Source: Paracoccaceae bacterium
GTDB lineage: Bacteria > Pseudomonadota > Alphaproteobacteria > Rhodobacterales > Rhodobacteraceae
Direction: 5' to 3'
DNA length: 64,000 nucleotides
NCBI GenBank assembly: GCA_014323785.1
Contig: JACONJ010000007.1
Span: forward strand, 36,862 to 100,861
Both the position numbers and the translations under genes were made by a program. The stretch's first letter is position 1. Each line of letters starts with the position of its first letter. Shown one piece after another: positions 19,701 to 26,862 of the stretch. Below the pieces are notes generated by a model. That model did no database searches and had not been told where the DNA came from. It was given only the letters and a program-made list of their open reading frames with translations.

Positions 19701-20976
19701 GAACCTGACCGGCTCTGATCACGCCGACAGCCTGACCGGCGATGCCACGGCCAACCTGCTGGATGGCGGCACAGGCGACGACACACTCACTGGCGGAGCG
19801 GGTGCCGATACGCTGCAGGGCGGTGACGGCACCGATACCGCCAGCTATGCGGGTTCGGACACGGGCGTCACGGTGAACCTGGGCACTGGCACCGCCTCTG
19901 GTGGCCATGCTTTGGGCGATGTGCTCAGCAGCATCGAGAACCTCATCGGCTCTGACCACGCCGACACCCTCACCGGGGATGACGGCAACAATCATCTGAC
20001 CGGCGGCGCGGGCAACGATACGCTCACCGGCGGCGCGGGGGCCGACACGCTGGACGGCGGCATGGGCACCAACACAGCCAGTTACACGAACATATCCGCC
20101 GTCACGTCATGGTCAACGGAATCCGTTCCGTTTGGCGTGTGGGTGAGCCTTGCCACTGGCAAGGGTGGTCTTAACTTTGCCTCGGGCGATGTGCTGCACA
20201 ACATTCAGAATCTGCTGGGGTCACAATACAGGGATGTGCTGACTGGCGATGCCGCGGCCAACCTGCTGGACGGCGGCGCGGGCAACGATACGCTAAGGGG
20301 CGGCGCAGATGCCGACATTCTGGACGGCGGGGATGGCACGGATACGGCCAGTTACGCAGGTTCCGACGCGGGCGTGCATGTGAACCTGGGTGATGGTACT
20401 GGCACCGGTGGCCACGCACAGGGCGATGTGCTCAGCAGCATCGAGAACCTGACCGGCTCCGATCACGCCGACTTCCTTGCCAGCGATGCCGTGGCCAGCC
20501 TGCTGGACGGGCGCGCGGGCGCGGACACGCTGCGCGGCGGTGGCGGGGCTGATACGCTCACCGGTGGTACGGGCGATGACCGGCTCAGGGGGCATCAGGG
20601 TGATGACCACCTGACTGGCGGCGCAGACCACGACCGGCTGGATGGCGGCACCGGGCACGACACGCTGGATGGCGGCGCAGGCCAGGATACCATCATCGGC
20701 AGGTCCGGGAATGATGTTCTGATTGGCGGCGCGGACCGGGATGTTTTCCTGTTCAAGGATAACTTCGGCACTGATGTCATCACAGACTTTGAGGATGGCC
20801 TTGATCGGATCATGATCAGTGCCGACGGGGTCAGGTTCAAAGACCTGTCCATCACCGGCACGGGCACGGATGTGGACCGGGCAGCGGTCGTCACCTGGGG
20901 AACGGAGGGCGACAGCATCACGCTGGAGGGCGTGGACCATACGGCCCTGACGCGGGCGGATTTCATCTTCTGGTGA
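16627..20976 (+). CDS. Giant RTX repeat protein, C-terminal fragment
   Basis: Continuation of the RTX protein in the shifted frame. The RTX pattern resumes at about 16555, while the first in-frame ATG is at 16627 (1449 residues). Together the two parts would encode about 1862 residues. Sixteen more Y-x-x-S-x-A-G-V-x-V-x-L-G ... I-E-N-L-I-G-S modules are interleaved with G-G-x-G-x-D nonapeptides. The C-terminus is a type I secretion signal region: dense RTX repeats, then D-R-D-V-F-L-F-K-D-N-F-G-T-D-V-I-T-D-F-E-D-G-L-D, ending in D-F-I-F-W. RTX proteins with this end are exported by an ABC/MFP/TolC machinery, which is not in the window. Long stretches are exact internal duplications. Whether the C-terminal part is translated on its own is unknown. 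Confidence 0.85.
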   Translation: MGNDRLIGGAGADTLDGGTGTDTATYAGSDAGVYVSLSDLGLFGKLAGNGHARGDTLRNIENLIGSSHKDSLAGDAAANLLDGGAGDDTLIGGAGADTLIGGDGTDTADYAESRAVVNVNLSTGTGIFRSHAAGDVLKGIENVVGSLGNDTLTGDSGDNMLDGFIGNDVLDGGAGADTLIGGYGTDTASYAGSNAGVNVNLGTGAASGGHALGDVLNSIENVVGSAHNDTLTGDSGDNMLEGGAGSDTASYADSDAGVNVNLGDSTASGGHAAGDVLNSIENLIGSAHADTLAGDATANLLDGGAGNDTATYARSDAGVNVNLGLGTGAGGHALGDVLRGIENLIGSAHADTLTGDTTANLLDGGAGNDTLHGGAGADTLTGSTGSDTATYAGSDAGVNVNLGQGTASGGHAAGDVLSGVENLIGSNHADTLAGDATANMLDGGAGTDTAIYASSNAGVNVNLGRGTASGGHALGDVLRGIENLIGSAHADTLAGDATANMLDGGAGNDTLTGGAGNDTLRGGAGADTLDGGAGTDTADYAGSNAGVQVFIHGLVFGFEAYPWGGDAHGDTLRNIENLIGSGHNDILSGDFNSNHLDGGAGNDTLIGYSGDDTLNGFIGNDVLNGGAGSDRLTGGDGTDTATYKHSDAGVNVNLGLGTASGGLAAGDVLNSIENVIGGQGNDTLTGDSGDNVLDGGNGGDNLTGGAGNDTLRGGAGADTLTGGDGTDTATYNNSDAGVNVNLGRGTASGGLAAGDVLRGIENLIGSGHADSLTGDVTANLLDGGAGNDTLRGSKQIDTLIGGTGDDVLDGGRADDTLDGGAGTDTATYVRSREGVNVSLGTGTGSGGDAQGDTLKGIENLIGSNHADTLAGDVAANLLDGGAGADTLIGGTGNDTLRGGADADILDGGDGTDTASYAGSDAGVHVNLGDGTGTGGHAQGDVLRNIENLIGSVHSDALLGNSRANMLDGGTGADTLQGGAGADTLIGGDGTDTASYAGSDTGVTVNLGTGTASGGHALGDMLNGIENLTGSDHADSLTGDATANLLDGGTGDDTLTGGAGADTLQGGDGTDTASYAGSDTGVTVNLGTGTASGGHALGDVLSSIENLIGSDHADTLTGDDGNNHLTGGAGNDTLTGGAGADTLDGGMGTNTASYTNISAVTSWSTESVPFGVWVSLATGKGGLNFASGDVLHNIQNLLGSQYRDVLTGDAAANLLDGGAGNDTLRGGADADILDGGDGTDTASYAGSDAGVHVNLGDGTGTGGHAQGDVLSSIENLTGSDHADFLASDAVASLLDGRAGADTLRGGGGADTLTGGTGDDRLRGHQGDDHLTGGADHDRLDGGTGHDTLDGGAGQDTIIGRSGNDVLIGGADRDVFLFKDNFGTDVITDFEDGLDRIMISADGVRFKDLSITGTGTDVDRAAVVTWGTEGDSITLEGVDHTALTRADFIFW
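19298..19451 (+). repeat. 154-bp exact repeat, copy 1 (in RTX gene)
   Basis: This segment, from CGGGCAACGATACGCTAAGG to GGGCGATGTGCT, is repeated without a mismatch at 20279-20432, 981 bp downstream and in the same frame. The flanking modules differ. Confidence 0.9.
19597..19683 (+). repeat. 87-bp exact repeat, copy 1 (in RTX gene)
   Basis: Encodes one T-A-S-Y-A-G-S-D-T-G-V-T-V-N-L-G module. An identical 87-bp copy starts 237 bp downstream at 19834. Confidence 0.9.
19834..19920 (+). repeat. 87-bp exact repeat, copy 2 (in RTX gene)
   Basis: Identical to 19597-19683. The 237-bp offset equals 79 codons, one full module period, so this is a recent whole-module duplication. Confidence 0.9.
20279..20432 (+). 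repeat. 154-bp exact repeat, copy 2 (in RTX gene)
   Basis: Second copy of the segment at 19298-19451. Exact identity at synonymous positions points to recent duplication or gene conversion within the gene. Confidence 0.9.
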
Positions 20977-21001
20977 AAAAGAAGCCCCCACCCTGTTTCA
21001 A

Positions 21002-21022
21002 CCCCCCCTATTCCAAGGGGGG
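21002..21022. terminator. C/G hairpin between RTX gene and trpA
   Basis: Seven C at 21002-21008, an 8-base loop and six G at 21017-21022 can form a stable 6-bp stem in the short convergent gap. There is no T run, so classical Rho-independent termination is not certain. Confidence 0.35.
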
Positions 21023-21150
21023 CGACCTTCTCAACGCGCCTTTCATGCCGCCGTTTGATTGGGTGGCTGGTCTTTCGTGTCGGCTTACGCTGGCGGCTGA
21101 ATGGGGCTGGTACCTTCGCCATGAACGGGTCTGTGCCGCAGGGGCATCCA

Positions 21151-21942
21151 TCACGCCCGATGCGCCCCATCGGCAAGGGTTTTGACAAAGGCCAGAACCT
21201 CGGCCACGGGTTTGCCCGCGGCAATCTTGGACACGATGGCGGAACCGACGACACACCCATCGGCGACAGCGGCGATGGCCCTGGACGCCTCGGGCGTTTT
21301 GATCCCGAATCCGACGACCACGGGCAGGTCCGTCGCCGATTTGATCCGTGTGACCTCTGGCCCTACGGCACCCGCCTGGGCGTCTGCCGCACCGGTGATC
21401 CCGGTGATCGAGACGTAATAGACAAAGCCCGAGGTGTTTTGCAGCACGATGGGCAGGCGCGCATCATCGGTGGTGGGCGTGGCCAGCCGAATGAAGTTCA
21501 GCCCCGCCTTTTGCGCGGGGATACAGAGCTCGCTATCCTCTTCGGGTGGCAGATCGACGATGATCAGCCCGTCAATCCCGGCCTCTTTGGCATCCGCCAG
21601 AAAGGGTGCCACCCCGCGGGAAAAGATCGGGTTGTAATAGCCCATCATCACGATTGGCGTGTATGTGTCGGTCTTGCGCAGTTCCCGCGCGATACAAAGG
21701 GTTTTCTCCAGGGTTTGTCCGCCCTTAAGTGCGCGTTGCCCGGCCAGCTGGATCGTCGGGCCATCCGCCATCGGGTCGGTAAAAGGCAGGCCAAGCTCAA
21801 TGATGTCAACCCCCGCACCGGGCAGCCCCCTGACAATATCAAGCGAGGTTTCGTAATCCGGATCGCCAGCCATCACATAGGCGACAAAGGCTTTTTTGCC
21901 CCGGGCCCGAAGCCGGGCGAACGTTTCATCGATCCGTGTCAT
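21151..21942 (-). CDS. trpA: Tryptophan synthase alpha chain (TrpA)
   Basis: TIM-barrel subunit of 263 residues that cleaves indole-glycerol phosphate and passes indole to TrpB. The catalytic glutamate E49 is in [17 protein letters not shown] and the catalytic aspartate is D60. GYYNPIF, the VDLPPEE loop, TGITGA and GFGIKTPE are all present. The gene is on the opposite strand to trpB, about 6.6 kb away, with the ends of both operons facing the RTX gene. In most relatives trpB and trpA are adjacent, so an insertion plus inversion is likely here. Confidence 0.97.
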   Translation of the reverse strand: MTRIDETFARLRARGKKAFVAYVMAGDPDYETSLDIVRGLPGAGVDIIELGLPFTDPMADGPTIQLAGQRALKGGQTLEKTLCIARELRKTDTYTPIVMMGYYNPIFSRGVAPFLADAKEAGIDGLIIVDLPPEEDSELCIPAQKAGLNFIRLATPTTDDARLPIVLQNTSGFVYYVSITGITGAADAQAGAVGPEVTRIKSATDLPVVVGFGIKTPEASRAIAAVADGCVVGSAIVSKIAAGKPVAEVLAFVKTLADGAHRA

Positions 21943-22020
21943 TGTCGCACCCTTTCAACATCCCCTTGGCGGACTTTGGGGCATATGGCGGCGGAAAGCA
22001 ACGGGTGCCGGCTGTCCGCT

Positions 22021-23400
22021 TTATCCCGGGCGGTGTTCAGGGCCCGACGCGGCTGGCATGGCCGTCAGACGCCGAAAGCGGATCGGCAGCAGGATCGCGG
22101 CCAGCGTAACGCCAAGGCCATAGCCCGCCCAGACGCCAACCGGGCCATAGTCCCAGAAAAACCCGATCACATAAGCCGCCGGAAGGGCCAGGGGCCAATC
22201 GCAAGCCAGTGTGATTTTCGTGGGTACCCGGTTGTCTGACATGCCGCGCAGCGCACCCATGGTGCTGGACTGGATGCCATCGGCCACCTGGACAAGAGCT
22301 ACGACGATGAACAGCTTGACCGCCAGGCCTGCCACCGCCGGATCATTGGTCAACGCCTCGGACATCGCCCGGCCACCAAAGATGTAAAGCACCGTGATCG
22401 CCAGCATCCAGATCACCACGATCCACAAGGCCGCCCAAAGGATCGGGCGCAGCCTGGCGCGACCCTGGCCGCCAATGGCCAGGCCGATGCGGATGGACAC
22501 CGCGCTGGCCATACCCAGGGGAATCACGTAAAACACCCCGCCGATGGCGTTCACCACCTGATTGGCGGCCAGTTCCACCGCGCCGAACCAGCCAAGCATG
22601 ATGCCGACGAAGGCATAGGCCGTGCCCTCCCCCGCGTAGCCGATGCAGATCGGAAGGCCATCCCGCAAGAGCTGGCGGATACGCGCCCATTGTAGCGGCA
22701 CGGTGCCGCGGAAGCGGGCGAAATCCGCTGCGTGGCACCAGAATAGCCAGGCTGCCAGAAGCGATACGCTGCTTGACAGCACACTGGCGATCCCGGCCCC
22801 TACCAGGCCCAGGCCCGCCACATGGATCAGCACGTAGTTCAAAGGGATATTGACCGCGACGCCCAGATAGGAAATCGCAACCCCTGTCCAGGGCCGGTCC
22901 ACCGTGTCAAACAGCGTTTTGAAGGCGAAAAACATCAGCATCGGGACAAGCCACAGTGCCATGCTGGCCCAATAGGGAAACAGGATGGCAATCACCCTGG
23001 GCGGCTGGTTCAGATTCGGCAGAAGCGGGAAGGCCAAGAGCATCAGGACACCCGCCCCTGCACCGCCGATGGCGCAAAGGGCCAGGCCGTTGCGCAGGCT
23101 GGATGCCACCTCGTCCGGCGCGTCGGCACCATGGGCCTGGGCGATGGACACACCAATCACGGTCACCAGCCCCCAAAGTGCCGACAGAAAGATGATAAGA
23201 AACGCCGTGGTGATCCCTGCTGCGGCCAGTGGCACCGTGCCAAGCGGCGCGATCATCACCGTATCCACGACACCAATCATCGTGGCCGCGGCAAAGGCGA
23301 TCATCAATGGCAGCGACAGTTTCAGAAGCGGCATCACCTCGGCACGGGTGCTGCTGCCAGGGGGCAGGGGGTCCGCCTGTAGGGGATTGAAAACCGACAT
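22021..23400 (-). CDS. MATE family efflux transporter (NorM-like)
   Basis: Inner-membrane multidrug/toxin exporter (cation-coupled antiporter) of about 459 residues with roughly 12 membrane helices in two similar halves. N-terminal features are LLKLSLPLMIAFAAATMIGVVDTVMIAPLGTVPLAAAG, typical of the NorM branch. The second half opens with DGLPICIGYAGEGTAYAFVGIMLG. The ATG at 23400 gives the usual N-terminus; the frame extends upstream to 23523 but that part is basic, short and unlike a transporter. The substrate is unknown. The trpA gene follows on the same strand, about 80 bp after its stop. Confidence 0.9.
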   Translation of the reverse strand: MSVFNPLQADPLPPGSSTRAEVMPLLKLSLPLMIAFAAATMIGVVDTVMIAPLGTVPLAAAGITTAFLIIFLSALWGLVTVIGVSIAQAHGADAPDEVASSLRNGLALCAIGGAGAGVLMLLAFPLLPNLNQPPRVIAILFPYWASMALWLVPMLMFFAFKTLFDTVDRPWTGVAISYLGVAVNIPLNYVLIHVAGLGLVGAGIASVLSSSVSLLAAWLFWCHAADFARFRGTVPLQWARIRQLLRDGLPICIGYAGEGTAYAFVGIMLGWFGAVELAANQVVNAIGGVFYVIPLGMASAVSIRIGLAIGGQGRARLRPILWAALWIVVIWMLAITVLYIFGGRAMSEALTNDPAVAGLAVKLFIVVALVQVADGIQSSTMGALRGMSDNRVPTKITLACDWPLALPAAYVIGFFWDYGPVGVWAGYGLGVTLAAILLPIRFRRLTAMPAASGPEHRPG

Positions 23401-23632
23401 GGGTTTGACCTGCTTACGCATCCGGCGGGGCCCCCTGAGCGTACGACAAATGCACCACCTGTGGCCATGCAAGGGGTACCATCGACGCACACGGGTGCAC
23501 CCCTTACGTACAGGCCGATGCATGTGTCAAGCCACCATCATCATGCGCGGCCATGTGCGGCATGTTGCGGTGCGGCCCGATTTCGCCCTAAATGCACCGC
23601 AAGTGCGGCACCGGCAGGAAAGGCGCGGGACA

Positions 23633-24739
23633 ATGGGTTGCAAGATGGGCATCGTTGGCATGCCGAATGTTGGCAAGTCCACGCTTTTCAATGCGTTGAC
23701 CAGAACCGCCGCCGCCCAGGCCGCGAATTTCCCCTTTTGCACGATTGAACCCAATGTGGGGGAGGTTGCGGTACCCGATAACCGCCTGGACAAACTGGCG
23801 GCCATTGCGGCCTCCGCACAGGTAATCCCGGCGCGGATGACGTTCGTGGATATCGCGGGTCTGGTCAAGGGGGCCTCAAAAGGCGAAGGGTTGGGCAACC
23901 AGTTTCTTGCCAACATCCGGGAATGCGACGCCATCGCCCATGTGCTGCGCTGTTTCGAGGACGCCGATGTGACCCATGTGGATGATCGGGTTGATCCCGT
24001 TGTTGATGCCGAAACCATTGAGACGGAACTGATGCTGGCCGATCTGGAGTTGATCGAAAAAAGGCTCCGGAACATTCCCCGCAGGGTACGCGGCGGTGAC
24101 AAGGACGCCGTACAGCAGGACCGGCTGATGAAGGCGGCGCAAGCCATGCTGGACGCGGGCAAACCCGCCCGCCTGGTCAAGGTGACAGGGGAGGATCGCA
24201 AAGCCTGGGACGGGCTCCAGCTTCTGACCACAAAACCTGTCCTTTATGTCTGCAACGTGGAAGAGGACGCCGCCGCAGAGGGCAATGAATGGTCCGCGGC
24301 AGTTGCCCGAATCGCCGCCGGACAGGGTGCCGCCCATGTGGTGATATCGGCCCGGATTGAGGAAGAGATCAGCCAGCTCGCCCCCGAAGAGGCGGGGATG
24401 TTCCTGGACGGAATGGGGCTGAAGGAAGCGGGGCTTGATCGGCTCATCCGCGCGAGCTACGCGCTTTTGAAACTGGACACCTATTTCACCGTCGGACCGA
24501 AAGAGGCCCGCGCCTGGACGATCCCCTCGGGCACCCACGCCCCGAAAGCCGCGGGTGCGATCCATGGCGATTTTGAGAAGGGCTTCATCCGCGCCGAGGC
24601 CATCGACTATAACGATTTCGTTGCGCTTGGCGGCGCACAGCCAGCCAGGGACGCTGGCAGGATGCGCACCGAGGGCAAAGATTATATCGTCAAGGATGGC
24701 GATGTGCTGCACTTCCTGTTTAACAGGCACACATGCTGA
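23633..24739 (+). CDS. ychF: Redox-regulated ATPase YchF
   Basis: Ribosome-associated P-loop ATPase of the Obg/TRAFAC class (368 residues). The Walker A motif GMPNVGKST is at residues 9-17, FVDIAGLVKGASKGEGLGNQFL is the G3 region, and the C-terminal TGS-like domain contains TYFTVGPKEARAWTIPSGTHAPKAAGAIHGDFEKGFI. The start at 23633 follows AGGAAAGG. An open frame runs far upstream on the same strand but is antisense to the MATE gene and is ignored. YchF binds ribosomes and affects oxidative-stress responses in E. coli. Confidence 0.95.
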   Translation: MGCKMGIVGMPNVGKSTLFNALTRTAAAQAANFPFCTIEPNVGEVAVPDNRLDKLAAIAASAQVIPARMTFVDIAGLVKGASKGEGLGNQFLANIRECDAIAHVLRCFEDADVTHVDDRVDPVVDAETIETELMLADLELIEKRLRNIPRRVRGGDKDAVQQDRLMKAAQAMLDAGKPARLVKVTGEDRKAWDGLQLLTTKPVLYVCNVEEDAAAEGNEWSAAVARIAAGQGAAHVVISARIEEEISQLAPEEAGMFLDGMGLKEAGLDRLIRASYALLKLDTYFTVGPKEARAWTIPSGTHAPKAAGAIHGDFEKGFIRAEAIDYNDFVALGGAQPARDAGRMRTEGKDYIVKDGDVLHFLFNRHTC

Positions 24740-24785
24740 ATCCCCCCCTTGTTTCCCGGCCCGTGTTCAAATTATACTCGGCGAC

Positions 24786-24875
24786 GGAGATGTGGCCGAG
24801 TGGTCGAAGGCGCTCCCCTGCTAAGGGAGTAGGCGGGAAACCGCCTCGAGGGTTCGAATCCCTTCGTCTCCGCCA
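24786..24875 (+). tRNA. tRNA-Ser (GCT)
   Basis: Class II tRNA of 90 nt with long variable arm. Acceptor GGAGATG pairs with CGTCTCC through one G-U pair. The anticodon loop is CTGCTAA (anticodon GCT, reading AGC/AGU), the T-arm GGTTCGAATCC is intact and CCA is encoded at 24873-24875. Confidence 0.97.
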
Positions 24876-24972
24876 CCTACCTGCCTTGTGAACCGGACGG
24901 CTGGTCAAACCCATGGCCATACCGCGGTTCCCGGCTGCAATGTCTAATTGCCAGTGCGGGGCTGTTTTTGCG

Positions 24973-25018
24973 AATGCATCTCAAAAGCATTGACTTTGCA
25001 ATTGCTTCGCAATATCGT
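24973..25018 (+). promoter_or_regulatory. Promoter with overlapping Fur-family (Mur/Zur-like) dyads
   Basis: TTGACT at 24990-24995 and TATCGT at 25013-25018 are separated by exactly 17 bp (24996-25012), and these 17 bp are the dyad-like TTGCAATTGCTTCGCAA, with the inner arms ATTGC-TTC-GCAAT at 25001-25013. A second dyad, AATGC...GCATT, spans 24973-24991. A repressor bound in the spacer would block RNA polymerase. The site resembles alphaproteobacterial Mur boxes found before sitABCD/mntABCD genes, which fits the operon downstream. Confidence 0.6.
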
Positions 25019-25069
25019 TCTTGTCGTTCAGGGTCTTGCCAAGGGGCGATTCTTGCAAGGAGCCAGGAT

Positions 25070-26029
25070 ATGAACCTGACAGGGAAAATGTTTATGATCG
25101 CGGCGGCGGTTCTTGCCATGGTGCTGCCCGTGGGCCGGACCACCGCGCAGGAGCGTCTGACGGTTGTGGCCACGACGGGCATGATCGCCGATGCGGCACT
25201 GAATGTGGGTGGAGATCTTGTGGATGTGCACTCTCTGATGGGGCCGGGGGTGGATCCGCATAGCTACCGCCAGACGCGTACCGATATCACGGCCATGGCC
25301 AATGCTGATCTGGTACTCTGGAATGGCCTTTATCTTGAAGCACAGCTAGAGGAATTTTTGTTCAATCTTGGCCAGGATCGTCCGGTTGTGGCGGTTGCCG
25401 AGGCGATTCCCGAAAACCTGCTCATTGGCCTGGAAGACGAAGAGGGCCGCTTTGATCCGCACCTCTGGATGAACCCGAACCTTTGGTCGCGTGTGGTTAT
25501 CAACATCCGCGATGCCATGATCCAGGTGAATCCCGAGAATACCGAGACCTTCACGGCGAATGCCGAAAGTTACCTTGACCAGGTGCTTGGGGTCGCCCGC
25601 TACACAACCCAGGTTCTGTCTACCGTCCCCGTCGAGAGCCGCGTGATCCTGTCCTCACATGATGCGTTCAGCTACTTCGGTGCCGCCTACGGTTTCGAGG
25701 TGATCGGCATTCAGGGCATCTCAACGGAAAGCGAAGCGGGCCTTCATCGCATCGCCGAACTTGTCGACCTGCTGGTTGAACGCGATATTCGCGCGGTCTT
25801 TGTCGAGACCTCGGTCAGCAACCGCAACATCCGCGCATTAATCGAGGGCACGGCAGCACAAGGTCATGAAGTCATCATCGGTGGTGCGCTCTTCTCCGAC
25901 GCAATGGGTGTGCCTGGCACCTATGAGGGCACATACGTTGGCATGATCGACCACAATGCGACAACCATCGCCACCGCGCTTGGCGGGAAGGCCCCCGAAG
26001 GTGGCATGAAGGGCATGCTCAGCCGATGA
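25070..26029 (+). CDS. Metal ABC transporter substrate-binding protein (MntA/SitA/TroA type)
   Basis: Periplasmic metal-binding lipoprotein-like receptor of cluster A-I, 319 residues. A signal peptide is seen (MFMIAAAVLAMVLPVGRTTAQ). Ligand residues expected of the family are visible: H in GPGVDPHSYRQT, H in FDPHLWMNPNLW, E in the IQGISTESEAG region and D in GGALFSDAMG. The lack of a histidine-rich loop argues for Mn or Fe rather than Zn. The start codon at 25070 follows AAGGAG by seven bases. It is the first gene of a four-gene operon, with its stop overlapping the next ATG. Confidence 0.9.
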   Translation: MNLTGKMFMIAAAVLAMVLPVGRTTAQERLTVVATTGMIADAALNVGGDLVDVHSLMGPGVDPHSYRQTRTDITAMANADLVLWNGLYLEAQLEEFLFNLGQDRPVVAVAEAIPENLLIGLEDEEGRFDPHLWMNPNLWSRVVINIRDAMIQVNPENTETFTANAESYLDQVLGVARYTTQVLSTVPVESRVILSSHDAFSYFGAAYGFEVIGIQGISTESEAGLHRIAELVDLLVERDIRAVFVETSVSNRNIRALIEGTAAQGHEVIIGGALFSDAMGVPGTYEGTYVGMIDHNATTIATALGGKAPEGGMKGMLSR

Positions 26030-26862
26030 CCCCCGGAATGACACGCCCCCGGCAGCCCATGATTGCCGCGAACGGTGGCCAGGCCAGGCACTTGGCCGCT
26101 GTTCCCCAGGACACGCCTCTTGCCGTGCGGGGGCTCACCGTCTCTTATGGCGAAAAACCGGCCGTCTTCTCTGTCGATGCAACCTTTCCGGCAGACGCCA
26201 TGTCGGCCATCATCGGGCCGAATGGTGCGGGCAAATCCACGCTTCTCCAGGCCGCACTCGGCGTGATCCCGCGCCTTTCCGGCGAGGTTTTGGTGTTTGG
26301 TCAGCCCATTGAGGTTGCACGCGGGCGGATCGCCTATGTGCCACAGCGCACAAGCGTGGACTGGGATTTTCCGACGACGGTACTGGACGTGGTGCAGATG
26401 GGATTTTACCGCAACGTCGGGCTTCTGGGGCGCCTCTCTGGCCGGATGGTTGCCCGTGCCCGGGACTGCCTCGACCGCGTTGGCATGGCCGATTTCGCGC
26501 CTCGTCAGATCGGTCAGCTGTCGGGCGGCCAGCAGCAGCGCGTGTTCCTGGCCCGTGCGCTTGCACAGGATGCAAACCTCTACCTTCTCGATGAACCCTT
26601 CGCGGGTATCGATGCCGCGACAGAACGGGTGATCGTCGACGTGCTGAAACGGCTTAAAGCCCAGGGTAGGGCCGTTATCGCCGTGCATCACGACCTGTCG
26701 ACGGTTCGCGACTACTTCGATCATGTTTTCCTTATGAACGTCCGGTGCATCGCAGAGGGCCCGGTCTCTGCCGCTTTCACACTTGGGAACCTGCAGAAAA
26801 CGTATGGCGGGCAGCTTGCGGCCCCCCATATCCAGAAACTGTCCATGGCAGGCGGTGCATAA
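26026..26862 (+). CDS. Metal ABC transporter ATPase (MntB/SitB type)
   Basis: ATPase subunit of 278 residues that energises metal uptake. Walker A is GPNGAGKST, the Q-loop is YVPQRTSVDWDFPTTV, the signature is LSGGQQQR, Walker B is LYLLDEP and the switch histidine is in AVHHDL. The WDFP-T-T-V segment after the Q-loop is typical of the Mn/Zn cluster. About 30 N-terminal residues precede the ABC fold and the true start could be downstream. The ATG overlaps the stop of the binding protein, and its TAA overlaps the next ATG. Confidence 0.92.
   Translation: MTPGMTRPRQPMIAANGGQARHLAAVPQDTPLAVRGLTVSYGEKPAVFSVDATFPADAMSAIIGPNGAGKSTLLQAALGVIPRLSGEVLVFGQPIEVARGRIAYVPQRTSVDWDFPTTVLDVVQMGFYRNVGLLGRLSGRMVARARDCLDRVGMADFAPRQIGQLSGGQQQRVFLARALAQDANLYLLDEPFAGIDAATERVIVDVLKRLKAQGRAVIAVHHDLSTVRDYFDHVFLMNVRCIAEGPVSAAFTLGNLQKTYGGQLAAPHIQKLSMAGGA

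Noticed and set aside
15386..20976. Regular DNA repeats in the RTX gene as a CRISPR or satellite array
   Set aside because: The repeats keep a reading frame, encode calcium-binding nonapeptides and lack constant-length unique spacers.
20293..20991. Long minus-strand frames antisense to the RTX gene (also near 19312-19995 and 18184-18663)
   Set aside because: They are low-complexity mirrors of the repeat codons, have no ribosome binding sites and no recognisable protein features.
23460..23500. Hairpin AAGGGGT...ACCCCTT between the MATE gene and ychF as a riboswitch or terminator
   Set aside because: The 7-bp stem is isolated in a divergent promoter region, without T run or known riboswitch features.
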